Part shown: one piece after another, positions 26,032 to 34,901 of the stretch | Position numbering within the stretch: position 1 is the first letter of the stretch | Layout of the letters: each line of letters opens with the position of its first letter | From: JAXGZG01 sp040771825 | Lineage (GTDB): Bacteria > Bacillota > Sulfobacillia > Fermentithermobacillales > Fermentithermobacillaceae | Assembly: GCA_040771825.1 (NCBI GenBank) | Contig: JAXGZG010000001.1 | Coordinates: 62,001 to 126,000, forward strand | DNA: 64,000 nucleotides | Direction of reading: 5' to 3' | The notes under the pieces: generated by a model | Databases searched by the model: none | Seen by the model: the letters and a program-made list of their open reading frames with translations, nothing else | What the model was told of the DNA's origin: nothing | Position numbers and translations under genes: made by a program

Positions 26032-27348
26032 ATGTTCAGGAGATTTCGAAGGTTAGGTATGGATCAAACCGGCTCTATGCTGGCGGCGGGTATCGTTATA
26101 TTGGGCGTTTTCGCGGTCCTCTTTACGGCGGGAGTTAGGCAGGAAGGCAGCGCCCAAGCCATGGACATCCTTACGGCGCATCGTCGGAAGGCCCTTGATA
26201 TCGCAAGGGGCGGGATCGACAAACTGCTCATGGAGTTCAACAAGAGCTTCAACGTTGCTGACTGCAAGGTGGGCGACCTAACGCCCCCGGATGTTCTGTC
26301 AACATTACGCACAAAGGCCAAAAAGGACGCAGCCACCGGTGAGGTGACTCTGACTTCTATTGCCACTGTATCCGGGGTGCCCGAGACTGTCTCAGTCACC
26401 TTGGCACCGTTGACGGGAGGCTTGTTTGAGAGTCTGTTCGGCCAGAGGACTCTTGCAACCAACGGCACCGTTTATCTCAGGAATAACTCAAAGGGGACTG
26501 TGGAAGGACCCGTCTATTATCCACCGGGCCATATTGTGCGTGACAAGAACTCTAAAGTGAACATACCCCTTTCGACCGGAACGGTGGAGATTCCTGATGT
26601 GAACACGGTCAAAACTGCGATTCAAAGCCAATTCAATGCCACCGCGACAGGCTACAACAAGCTGCCAAGCAACAATATCAGCGGTAAGGTAGTGTATGTG
26701 GGCAATTATGTGACCAGCAAATCTGTCACGTTATCAGGATCCGGCTTCGATTTTCAGCTTGACGGAAACCTTGTTGTAAACGGGTCCGTATCGACCTCTA
26801 ACAACAGCAAAGGCAAAATCACGGTGAACGGTGACCTTATAATTAACGGCGGCGACCTTACGTTTAGCAACAATTCGGACTGTGACTTGATTCTTAACGG
26901 AAACATTGTGGTGCTGGGTGGGAAAGTGGAAACAAGCAACAATAGCAAGCTAGATATCCTGGGGCAAGGCATGGTCCTCACCGTTCCTAAGTCGGGTCTA
27001 GGGTTCGACTTTGTGAACAATAGTGTCGTGAACATAGGCGATCCCAGCAAGGTTACCAAGGGGCTTTCACTTATCACTACAGGCGGGGCAACATTCTACA
27101 ACAACGGTACCGTCCGCGGTTCCCTGTTGCTGTATGCAAGCAGCATCATATTCGAAAACAACTGCTGGATCGATGCGAATATCTCCTCAGTCATATCACC
27201 TGGGGACATCACGTTCTCAAACAACTCCGATGTGACGCTGCGCAGGGGCAGTGTTGAAGACTGGGAGGAACATCCCGATTTGGAGGGCGGCACGGGAGGG
27301 TACCAGATAGTGAGCTGGGGGGAAGGAAACCGCTTGGGGGGGACCTAG
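26032..27348 (+). CDS. Pilus-operon protein with Asn-ladder beta-solenoid
   Basis: A 438-residue protein. The ATG at 26032 is set by GAGGGGGTG 6 bases upstream. The N-terminus is prepilin-like: basic leader, DQTG then SMLAAGIVILGVFAVLF, without Glu5, as in PilX-type minor pilins. From about residue 145 to 415 there is a repeating pattern of about 20-22 residues, each turn carrying an Asn-Asn-Ser or similar corner (RNNSKG, SNNSKG, SNNSDC, SNNSKL, VNNSVV, YNNGTV, ENNCWI, SNNSDV). This is the signature of a right-handed beta-helix with a stacked Asn ladder, as in bactofilin-like or polymer-forming proteins. A surface or tip adhesin role is an inference. Confidence 0.75.
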   Translation: MFRRFRRLGMDQTGSMLAAGIVILGVFAVLFTAGVRQEGSAQAMDILTAHRRKALDIARGGIDKLLMEFNKSFNVADCKVGDLTPPDVLSTLRTKAKKDAATGEVTLTSIATVSGVPETVSVTLAPLTGGLFESLFGQRTLATNGTVYLRNNSKGTVEGPVYYPPGHIVRDKNSKVNIPLSTGTVEIPDVNTVKTAIQSQFNATATGYNKLPSNNISGKVVYVGNYVTSKSVTLSGSGFDFQLDGNLVVNGSVSTSNNSKGKITVNGDLIINGGDLTFSNNSDCDLILNGNIVVLGGKVETSNNSKLDILGQGMVLTVPKSGLGFDFVNNSVVNIGDPSKVTKGLSLITTGGATFYNNGTVRGSLLLYASSIIFENNCWIDANISSVISPGDITFSNNSDVTLRRGSVEDWEEHPDLEGGTGGYQIVSWGEGNRLGGT

Positions 27349-27406
27349 ACGGCACCGCTTTCCTTTTTGATTCCAGTTTACGTTTGCCGGACAGGAGTGA
27401 GATTTG

Positions 27407-28552
27407 ATGGCGGCCCTCGAGGTGGCTAGCATTGGTATTGACTTGTCTGAACCGGTCAGAATTGTGGCCTTTGATTCAGGCTCGGGCGAAGTGGTACAAG
27501 CTATTACCGCCAAAGCGCGGTTCGAACCGGGGTCAAGGCAGGGATATAGGCAGCTAGCCAAAGAGATTAGGGAATTCTCAAAACCTTTGGCGAAAAAACG
27601 TACTGGCACTGCTGGGCTTTCAATGTCGGATTGCCTTCTGTTCACGGTGGCGATGCCAAAATTGAGCAAGAAGGAATTCACCAAAGCCATCCAATATGAG
27701 ATCGAACGGTTGGCGCCGGGCGGCACTGACACAATGAGAGCCGTAGTAGAGGAATGGCCGGCGCAGCTGCCCGTTCCACCGGCTGTTAAGGTTCCCGAGG
27801 GCACCACGTTATATCTTGTGGCGGCCGCCCAAGCAGAGGCGGTCCTAGCCGCCCATTCCCTAATGAAAGCGGCGGGCCTGCGCCCCCTAGGGGTTGATGT
27901 TCCCGCAAATGCCGTGTCCAAAGCAAGTCTCTGGCTATGGGAACAGGCGAAGTTATCGGGGGTGGGGACAGAGACTTCTGAGCTACAGGCAAATTCGCTA
28001 GCCGCAAAGAGCGAGTCGGCTTCCAGCACCACTACGGGGGAAGCGGCGGCCTATACGCCCTGGATCACTCATGGCAACGGGGGCAATTCTGCTCCATTGG
28101 CCGACGACCCGGACGTGGCAGCGACGTCCTCCGTTGACAACGAGCAGGCGGGTGCGGAAGGGGCGCCAGAAAGGACCGGTCCAGGTACCGCCCTGGACAT
28201 ATCTATTGTGGCAAACGCCTCTGAGGCTCTCATGTATCTGAGTTACGGTTCGTGCCCTTGGTTGTCGCGAGAGATACCGCTTGACCCCGACAACCCGTTC
28301 GTGAACGGCCAGATTCTGGCTGGCGAGATCACCCGGTCGGCCCGGTTTGCCAGAGCCTCTGCCAACGCTCTCGTCGACGCTAGGGTGACGGTGATAGGTG
28401 AATCAGACAGGGTCAGTTTCCTTGCCGACTACTTAAAAGAACAAACGGGGCTTCCAACCAGACTCTGGGGTTCGCCAGTTGTGAGGTCCGACCCCGAATA
28501 TGGGGTGGCTGTGGGACTCGCGCTTCTTCACCAAGGGGGGGCGAAATCGTGA
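27407..28552 (+). CDS. pilM: PilM-like actin-fold protein
   Basis: A 381-residue protein in the position of pilM, directly before pilN- and pilO-like genes. The N-terminal strand ASIGIDLSEPVRIVAFDSG and the LLFTVAMPKLSKKEFTKAIQYEIERLAP segment match the PilM/ComA actin-like fold, which recruits PilN at the inner face of the membrane. A Ser/Thr/Ala/Gly-rich insertion without obvious structure covers residues about 190-262. The ATG follows AGGAG 9 bases upstream. The stop overlaps the pilN-like start by 4 bases. The match is by context and fold pattern; sequence similarity to PilM is low. Confidence 0.7.
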   Translation: MAALEVASIGIDLSEPVRIVAFDSGSGEVVQAITAKARFEPGSRQGYRQLAKEIREFSKPLAKKRTGTAGLSMSDCLLFTVAMPKLSKKEFTKAIQYEIERLAPGGTDTMRAVVEEWPAQLPVPPAVKVPEGTTLYLVAAAQAEAVLAAHSLMKAAGLRPLGVDVPANAVSKASLWLWEQAKLSGVGTETSELQANSLAAKSESASSTTTGEAAAYTPWITHGNGGNSAPLADDPDVAATSSVDNEQAGAEGAPERTGPGTALDISIVANASEALMYLSYGSCPWLSREIPLDPDNPFVNGQILAGEITRSARFARASANALVDARVTVIGESDRVSFLADYLKEQTGLPTRLWGSPVVRSDPEYGVAVGLALLHQGGAKS

Positions 28553-29118
28553 GTACGGTCAAACCAAGCTCCGGGGTTTTTCGGAACGACATGAATCTGC
28601 TTAAGCCAAGTCTTAAGGCGGGTCAAGAGGAACGGAGAAGGGCCGCGTCTACCACCCGGCTTCTGTTCTTGGGCGTAGCTCTCATCGTGTGGACGCTGGT
28701 CGGGCTCAAGGTGTGGGATATAGGGATCGTGATGTCAGAACGTCGTCCCGATGAACTGGAAAAAGTGCGCGTCAGCCAACAGATCTCCGAGCTTCAGGCG
28801 ATCCTTAGCAAAGTTCCTTCAAGTGTGCTACAGGCCCGGGAGGATCTGTTCACTCAGGTCAAGTGGTCGGCCCGCCTTGACACTATCAAGAGGCTCGCTC
28901 TGCCTGGACAGGCTTTCGCCGCTTACGGCGCAGAGAGGGATGGAACTGTGCATCTTGTGGGGGCCGTCCGAGACCCGGCAGTATATGCGGACATCCTAGA
29001 CAGGATCAGCCACGTTCCCTTCGTGACTGCGGTGCAGGCTTCTTCTTTGAGTTACGAAGAGAACGTAGGTTACACTTTCCAGGTCACTTTCAGCACTTTG
29101 CCCAGGGAAGAAAAGTAG
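28549..29118 (+). CDS. pilN: PilN-like bitopic membrane protein
   Basis: A 189-residue protein with a cytoplasmic N-terminus containing NDMNLLKPS (PilN proteins bind PilM through an INLLP-type motif), one membrane segment at about 42-62 (LLFLGVALIVWTLVGLKVW), a coiled-coil-like stretch at 70-100, and a small alpha/beta domain. The GTG start overlaps the pilM-like stop, so the two are coupled. It belongs to the PilM-N-O alignment complex of the pilus machine. Confidence 0.75.
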   Translation: MSTVKPSSGVFRNDMNLLKPSLKAGQEERRRAASTTRLLFLGVALIVWTLVGLKVWDIGIVMSERRPDELEKVRVSQQISELQAILSKVPSSVLQAREDLFTQVKWSARLDTIKRLALPGQAFAAYGAERDGTVHLVGAVRDPAVYADILDRISHVPFVTAVQASSLSYEENVGYTFQVTFSTLPREEK

Positions 29119-29137
29119 CAGGATAGAGGGGTTGACC

Positions 29138-29707
29138 ATGAGCCACTCAGCGCCTAGAAGCATATGGACGGTCAGTACGGTTTTCTTTCTTGTATTGTCT
29201 CTTGTGGGCACAGGAGTCTACATATATGGGACAAACAGATACCAGCAGGAGCAGTCGGTGAGCGAATCACTTCGTATGGAGGTCGCCACTCTCAGGGTCA
29301 CGCTAGCTAAGATGGAGAAATCGGTCGCCCACCTAGATCAGTTGCCGCCTATGGCTCAAGCCGAGTGGGAGAAGGTTGTGACAGATCAGATCAACTCAGC
29401 GGCTATCGGGGCAGGGGTCAGGATCATGGATCTGAGCTACTCTTCGCGCGATGACGAAAAAGAACGCGGCCTCGGGCAGGTGGCCTTCAGTCTGGAAGTG
29501 CAAGGCGGCAGCGCTGCCCAAGCGAGGTGTCTGGCCCTTCTTGAAGAACGCGTAGTTGGCATGCGCTTCAACGACATGGAGGGCATGCTCGGTGTCGGGG
29601 ACAGTTACTATCTCAGTCTCTTGTCCCAAGGTAGTAGCTACGATAGTAGCTACGAGAGCCTCAGGATTAGCGGCATCGTTTACCGGGAGACAGGAGGCCC
29701 CAAGTAG
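29138..29707 (+). CDS. pilO: PilO-like bitopic membrane protein
   Basis: A 189-residue protein with a single membrane segment at about 10-30 (VSTVFFLVLSLVGTGVYIYG), a coiled-coil-like region at 35-65, and a soluble domain. The arrangement is that of PilO, the partner of PilN. The ATG at 29138 follows GAGGGG by 6 bases; a TTG at 29132 is in frame. The prepilin peptidase gene starts on the base after this gene's stop. Assignment rests mainly on order and topology. Confidence 0.7.
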   Translation: MSHSAPRSIWTVSTVFFLVLSLVGTGVYIYGTNRYQQEQSVSESLRMEVATLRVTLAKMEKSVAHLDQLPPMAQAEWEKVVTDQINSAAIGAGVRIMDLSYSSRDDEKERGLGQVAFSLEVQGGSAAQARCLALLEERVVGMRFNDMEGMLGVGDSYYLSLLSQGSSYDSSYESLRISGIVYRETGGPK

Positions 29708-30514
29708 GTGCTTTTGGGCCCGATTCAGTTTGCCGATATTGTCGCGTTTGTACTGGGCCTAGCCTTCGGCAGTTTCGGCGGTATGTTAGCATCGCGGCTT
29801 CCCGATGGGAAGCCCTTCACAGGTCGCTCAAACTGCCCCAACTGCGGGCATGTGTTGGAGCCTCTGGAGCTTATCCCCTTGGTCAGTTACCTCCTCCAGA
29901 AAGGCCGCTGCAAGCATTGCGGTCAGAAGATAAGTGGGGGGTACTTTCTGGTTGAGCTCTCCACCGCAGTCAGTTTCGTCCTGTTCTACCGGCATTTTGG
30001 CCCCGGTACGGTAGGCATTCTGAACATGATCATCGCACTTCACTTTACCGTGTTGGCGGGCACCGACATGATGCACGGGCTTTTACCCAATGTGGTCATC
30101 TTATCCGGCTCTATCTTCGCTTTCATCTTGCTCTTGGTGGCACCCGTTTTCCAGATTGCCGTTCCGCCCCTAGCCGATCCTGCGCAAGCGGCCGGTGCCG
30201 CAGTGCCCATCGCAGCGATCTGGTCTAGCCTGCGTGACGGCCTCCTGGCAGCGGCCCTGGGCTTTGCTTTTTTCTACGTTGTGGCACTCATCAAACCCGG
30301 CGCAATGGGTGGTGGAGATATCAAGATGGCCTTCTTCATCGGTCTGTACCTTGGCGTTCGTCGGCTTTTCCCCGCCCTTGGTCTGGGGTTTGTGCTATCA
30401 TCCCTCTACGCCATCCCCATGATGGCCATGGGGAAACTCAAACGGACTGACACCCTTCCCCTCGGGATTTACCTGTCTATTGCCACCATTGTGATGGCGC
30501 TGGTAGCGGTCTAG
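29708..30514 (+). CDS. pilD: Prepilin peptidase PilD
   Basis: A 268-residue aspartic membrane protease that cuts prepilin leaders and N-methylates the new end. It has a cytoplasmic zinc-binding loop with two CxxC pairs (CPNCG near residue 42 and CKHCG near 67), and the two catalytic aspartates in GTDMMHGLLPN (about 118) and GAMGGGDIKMA (about 200). About seven or eight membrane helices are apparent. The GTG start immediately follows the pilO-like stop. It closes the pilus operon and would process all five prepilin-like products encoded upstream. Confidence 0.92.
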   Translation: MLLGPIQFADIVAFVLGLAFGSFGGMLASRLPDGKPFTGRSNCPNCGHVLEPLELIPLVSYLLQKGRCKHCGQKISGGYFLVELSTAVSFVLFYRHFGPGTVGILNMIIALHFTVLAGTDMMHGLLPNVVILSGSIFAFILLLVAPVFQIAVPPLADPAQAAGAAVPIAAIWSSLRDGLLAAALGFAFFYVVALIKPGAMGGGDIKMAFFIGLYLGVRRLFPALGLGFVLSSLYAIPMMAMGKLKRTDTLPLGIYLSIATIVMALVAV

Positions 30515-30866
30515 ATACCGCCGGCCCGACCTTGGATTTCGTGGATCACAAGGTGATTTAGGCGAACGGTCACCGTCGTCTGAAAGTTCGCAAAGCCCCT
30601 GCAGCAGTGTGCAACATCGGAGCAACTAGGCAGGACATTCCCTGGCGCTGGAAGAATTCCCCGGTATCGTGTCTGCTCAATCACAGTACAATCGCACAGA
30701 CAGCATCATTCTACGGTTGACCCACTTGAGGAAACCAGACAGCACCGTATTGTGGCAGATGACTTGTGGCTGATTCGCTAGGACTGCATCTTTCTGCTCA
30801 CAGGCTTCGACGTCTTGGAGGACTCGGGGATTGTGGGCAAGAGGGACAACGGAAGGGGACAGACCG
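30515..30866. other. Intergenic stretch after the pilus operon
   Basis: No open frame with coding character, tRNA or clear terminator is visible. A GGAAGGGG ribosome site for the next gene lies at its end. Confidence 0.5.
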
Positions 30867-31952
30867 ATGACCACGGCCGACTTCTTCGACGAAAGCAGTG
30901 AACAGTCGATCGTAAAGACCAGCATCGTCAGCAAGTACTTCTGGGTATGGGCCAAGATAATCATGAAGCATTCCGGATCAAGAATCGCCTACATCGACCT
31001 TTTCGCAGGCCCGGGCAGGTACAAGGATGGTACTGTGTCTACCCCGCTTAGGATCCTGGAAACAGCCATTGCTGACGACGACATGCGCAACAGGCTGGTT
31101 ACGGTCTTCAATGATCGGAACTCGAACAATGCCCAGGCCCTTGAGAATGCCATATCCGAACTCCCTGGTATCGACAGTCTCCGCTATCCCCCAATGGTTA
31201 TGAACAAGGAAGTGGGCACCGAGATTGTCGAATCCTTTGAGGCGACTCGGTTAGTGCCGACACTCTTCTTCGTGGACCCTTGGGGATACAAGGGTCTTTC
31301 TCTCCGTTTAGTCAATTCTGTTCTGAAAGACTGGGGTTGCGACTGCATCTTCTTTTTCAACTACAACCGCATCAACATGGGCTTGAATAACGATCTGGTT
31401 CGTGAACACATGATCGCGTTGTTTGGAGAACGGAGGGCTGCGGCTTTGCGAAAAGAACTTGAGCGGCTTAACTCCAGGGAAAGAGAATCGCTAGTTGTCG
31501 AGGAACTCACCTCTGCCCTCCAGGCCATGGGCGCGGGTTTTGTGTTGCCGTTCTGCTTCAAGAATGACAGTGGGTCACGAACCAGTCACCACCTGGTATT
31601 TGTCACCAAGAACTTCACTGCTTACGATGTCATGAAGGACATCATGGCTAAGGAAAGCTCCTCTGCGCCACAAGGAGTGGCCTCATTTCAGTACTGCCCC
31701 GCAGAGAGGCAGCAGGGGCTTCTATTTGAGCTCTCACGGCCCTTGGATGACCTGCAAGCGATGCTAGAGGCGGAGTTCAGAGGCCAAGCGTTGACCGTTG
31801 AGGACGTCTACAGGCTTCACAGCGTTGGCAGGCCCTATACCAAGAAAAACTACAAACAGATCCTTATGCGAATGGAGGCTGTAGGTTTGATCGATGTCCC
31901 AAAGCATAAAGCGGGGACTCTCGGCGACCGCCTGTTGATCACCTTTCGCTGA
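30867..31952 (+). CDS. tcmP: Three-Cys-motif partner protein TcmP
   Basis: A 361-residue protein of the TcmP family, so named because it is found beside a protein with a three-cysteine motif, as here. The N-terminal IVSKYFWVWAKIIMKHSG and YIDLFAGPGRYKDG (about residue 45) are family hallmarks; the latter resembles the S-adenosylmethionine-binding loop of DNA methyltransferases. VDPWGYKGLS (about 137) sits where such enzymes have their DPPY-like motif. The C-terminus is a winged-helix-like segment (VEDVYRLHS). The ATG is set by GGAAGGGG 8 bases upstream. The molecular role is not known to me. Confidence 0.85.
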   Translation: MTTADFFDESSEQSIVKTSIVSKYFWVWAKIIMKHSGSRIAYIDLFAGPGRYKDGTVSTPLRILETAIADDDMRNRLVTVFNDRNSNNAQALENAISELPGIDSLRYPPMVMNKEVGTEIVESFEATRLVPTLFFVDPWGYKGLSLRLVNSVLKDWGCDCIFFFNYNRINMGLNNDLVREHMIALFGERRAAALRKELERLNSRERESLVVEELTSALQAMGAGFVLPFCFKNDSGSRTSHHLVFVTKNFTAYDVMKDIMAKESSSAPQGVASFQYCPAERQQGLLFELSRPLDDLQAMLEAEFRGQALTVEDVYRLHSVGRPYTKKNYKQILMRMEAVGLIDVPKHKAGTLGDRLLITFR

Positions 31953-32007
31953 TAAAAGGTTGCGAGCGAACGCATGTTCTGGTAATGTTGGTTGGGGAGG
32001 GATCGTG

Positions 32008-32751
32008 TTGGCTGACCATTCTCGGATCGAGTGGACCCAGGCCACGTGGAATCCGGTCACCGGATGTACGAAAGTGAGTGACGGTTGCACTCACTGCTAC
32101 GCACAGCGTTTGGCGGAGCGACTGAAGCGTATGGGCAATCGCAAATACGCTGGCGGGTTCGAGGTAACATTGCACCCGGATTCCCTTCGTACGCCGATAA
32201 CGTGGACTAGGCCACGAACCATTTTCGTAAACTCTATGAGCGACTTGTTCCATGAGAGGGTGCCGATGAAGTTCATTGAGGCGGTCGTTGAGACGATTAA
32301 GCTCACCCCTCAACACCGTTACCAGGTACTGACCAAGCGCCCGCACAGGCTATTGGATGTTTCGCGTACGATCCAGTGGCCGGACAATGCGTGGATAGGT
32401 GTTACGGTCGAGTCGAGATCGGTTCTTGATAGGATAGGCCTCTTGCGTAGAGTAGAGGCCGCTGTTCGATTTGTATCTTTTGAACCTCTGTTGAGTGATC
32501 TGCCTGACCTCAATCTGGACGGCCTAGATTGGGCTATAGTCGGTGGCGAGTCGGGTCCGGGAGCGCGGCCGATGCATGCTGGTTGGGCACGGCGCGTCCG
32601 AGATGAGTGTGAGAGAACTGGAACAGCCTTCTTCTTCAAGCAATGGGGCGGGGTCCGCAGAAGCGCTGCTGGTCGAGTTCTCGATGGGAGAACCTGGGAT
32701 GAGATGCCTGGAAGGTCTAGTGGTGCAGCTCAGAGCGCATCTGCAACGTAG
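32008..32751 (+). CDS. Three-Cys protein of the phage Gp37/Gp68 (DUF5131) family
   Basis: A 247-residue protein. The N-terminus carries the three-cysteine motif GCTKVSDGCTHCYA (about residues 18-31, spacing C-x6-C-x2-C), which suggests a radical-SAM-like iron-sulfur site. It continues with NSMSDLFHE (about 73), TKRPHRLLD (about 105), WIGVTVES (about 126), FEPLL (about 155) and GGESGPGARPM (about 175), all typical of the Gp37/Gp68 family. A TTG at 32008 with GGAGGG 6 bases upstream is preferred; a GTG at 32005 is adjacent. It starts 55 bases after its partner gene tcmP. A nucleic-acid or tRNA modification function, possibly linked to mobile elements or defence, is only a guess. Confidence 0.87.
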   Translation: MADHSRIEWTQATWNPVTGCTKVSDGCTHCYAQRLAERLKRMGNRKYAGGFEVTLHPDSLRTPITWTRPRTIFVNSMSDLFHERVPMKFIEAVVETIKLTPQHRYQVLTKRPHRLLDVSRTIQWPDNAWIGVTVESRSVLDRIGLLRRVEAAVRFVSFEPLLSDLPDLNLDGLDWAIVGGESGPGARPMHAGWARRVRDECERTGTAFFFKQWGGVRRSAAGRVLDGRTWDEMPGRSSGAAQSASAT

Positions 32752-32996
32752 GTTAGATCCTGGCCGGAACAGGGGTACATGGCACGCGAAGCGGAACAAC
32801 AGATGGGATCCCCGCCATCGGCTAGTGGAGAACAGGCTCCCCTGTCTAGATGCGCTTTGAGAACGCAGGCGAGCCGCCGACTAGCGCTTGCCTAGCGACT
32901 GCCGACTAAGACTATGCAGGGTTGTTAATTGGGAGGAACGGCATAGAGCTTCCTAGAACAAGCGGGCGAGGCACAACAAGCAAAGGGCGGGATTGT

Positions 32997-34901
32997 ATGC
33001 CCGGTGGGTCTCCTAACCTAGAGTCGAAGACCTCGGTATCACTGGCTGTCCGTCGGCTCATGCAGGTCGGTTCTCCTCATACATACCTGCTCATTTCGGC
33101 CATCGGTTGCGGCGTGGTTTCGGCCGTAGCAACGGTTGTCTCCACCGATTTTACCGCCAGGATGACCAACATGATGATCTCCCGAGATTTGGAGGGCTTC
33201 TCCCGGCTTGTCGTCCCCGTTGTGTTGCTGGCGGCAAGCGTTGTGTTACTCGGCTCAGGTCGGAGGCACTTTGGGAGAGTGTTCAGTCACCGGGTCGTCT
33301 ACCTGCTGAGAAAAGGCGTCGTTGACCGCTTAGTTGCAGCACAGGCGGGCTCAGTTGAGCACAGCGGCCAGGTGCTTTCGAGGTTCACAAACGATCTGGG
33401 CTCCGCCCAAAGTATGATGGAGCAGGCAGTTCCCCTGGTCGTATCATCTTTGCAGGCGGCGCTGGCTCTAGCCTACATGCTGTGGCGAAACTGGCTTCTT
33501 GCCCTTATCGCCGTGTTTGGGACTCCCCTGGTGTTCGCCGTTGTGGGAAAGACAAACCGTCCGCTCATGGACGTGTCCAAGAAAGCCCAAGAGGCCTTGG
33601 CGTCCACCAACGAGTCCATAACGGAGAGCCTTTCGGGCGCCGAGATAGTCAGGTCGTTTGGACTCCAGAACAGGATGTACCATACCTTCCAAGACCGCGC
33701 CAACAGGTGGCTGGCACTTGTCCGCAAAAGGGCAGGACTTGCATCGGCGGTGGGTGCTGTGGGCTTCGGCGCATCGTTTACTCCATTCATCCTCGTGTTC
33801 GGCATTGGCGGGTTTATGGTGTTGCGCGGCCAGATCCTCATGGGGACCCTGTTCGCTTTCATGGAACTCCTCAACTACGTGTCCTTCCCCATGCAGGAAC
33901 TGCCCAGGATGCTCGCACAAATGGCGTCCGACTCCGCCGCCGTAGAAAGGGTACTTCACCTGCTAGATCTCCCAATAGAGGGCCAAGCGGGCACGGACTT
34001 TCCTCTAGACCCTTCGGTGCCCGCAATTGAGTTCAAAGACGTCACCTTCTTTTACCCAGGTAGGGGCGAGGCCGGAGATGCCCATTCAGGCAGCGTTACT
34101 CCCGCCCTCTATCACGCGAGTTTTTCGATTCGGGCGGGGGAGACGGTGGCCATGGCAGGCGCCAGCGGCTCGGGAAAGACCACCGTGCTCCGGCTGCTCT
34201 TGGGGGACTACGCTCCCGATAGTGGCCAGATCCTGGTGTTTGGCCATGACCTCAAGGAGTGGTCAATAGAGGCTTTGAGGAGCCACATATCATACGTGAG
34301 TCAGAGCACTTATCTCTTCCCGTTTTCAGTTAAGGACAATCTGATACTGGAGAAAGACGGCCTCTCCATTGACCGTGTCCGTGCCGCATCTGGGTTATCT
34401 CAAGCCCAGGGCTTCATCGAATCTCTTCCCGACGGTTACGACACCCGGGTAGGTGAGATGGGTAACAGGATTTCTGTTGGCGAAAGGCAGAGAGTCTCGC
34501 TATCCAGGGCGTTTCTTCGGATGTCCGACATTCTCTTGCTGGATGAAGCCACGTCGGCTCTGGACAACCAGTCGGAAAGTCAGGTTATCCAGGCTATCCG
34601 CGACAACTTCGCTGACGTGACGACTATGGCCATCGCTCACAGGCTGTCCAGCGTTCAGCATGCCCACAGGGTCTTGGTGTTCTCTCAGGGACGAGTGGTG
34701 GAATCGGGAACCCACCAAGAACTCATGGACAAACGGGGCAGGTACTACCAGCTGTATAACGCTCAGGCGGAAGGTCAAGAATCCAGCGAAGGTGCCCCGC
34801 CGGAAGAGGTGCACCCGCAAGGCGGCTTGGTTAGTGGGCGTCTCTCCCAGGGAGCGTCGCACCCGCACGTTGCCCTTAGCAGGGGAGGCGAACTCCGATG
34901 A
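32997..34901 (+). CDS. ABC exporter half-transporter A, with altered signature motif
   Basis: A 634-residue protein with an N-terminal six-helix membrane domain (residues about 25-320) and a nucleotide-binding domain. Walker A is GASGSGKTTVL (about 388), the Q-loop YVSQSTYLFP, the ABC signature ISVGERQR instead of LSGGQ, Walker B ILLLDEATSALD, and the H-loop IAHRLSS. The ATG at 32997 follows GGGCGGGA. It overlaps its partner gene at an ATGA, so the two products probably form a heterodimer. Substrate is unknown; multidrug, lipid or peptide export are all possible. Confidence 0.87.
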   Translation: MPGGSPNLESKTSVSLAVRRLMQVGSPHTYLLISAIGCGVVSAVATVVSTDFTARMTNMMISRDLEGFSRLVVPVVLLAASVVLLGSGRRHFGRVFSHRVVYLLRKGVVDRLVAAQAGSVEHSGQVLSRFTNDLGSAQSMMEQAVPLVVSSLQAALALAYMLWRNWLLALIAVFGTPLVFAVVGKTNRPLMDVSKKAQEALASTNESITESLSGAEIVRSFGLQNRMYHTFQDRANRWLALVRKRAGLASAVGAVGFGASFTPFILVFGIGGFMVLRGQILMGTLFAFMELLNYVSFPMQELPRMLAQMASDSAAVERVLHLLDLPIEGQAGTDFPLDPSVPAIEFKDVTFFYPGRGEAGDAHSGSVTPALYHASFSIRAGETVAMAGASGSGKTTVLRLLLGDYAPDSGQILVFGHDLKEWSIEALRSHISYVSQSTYLFPFSVKDNLILEKDGLSIDRVRAASGLSQAQGFIESLPDGYDTRVGEMGNRISVGERQRVSLSRAFLRMSDILLLDEATSALDNQSESQVIQAIRDNFADVTTMAIAHRLSSVQHAHRVLVFSQGRVVESGTHQELMDKRGRYYQLYNAQAEGQESSEGAPPEEVHPQGGLVSGRLSQGASHPHVALSRGGELR

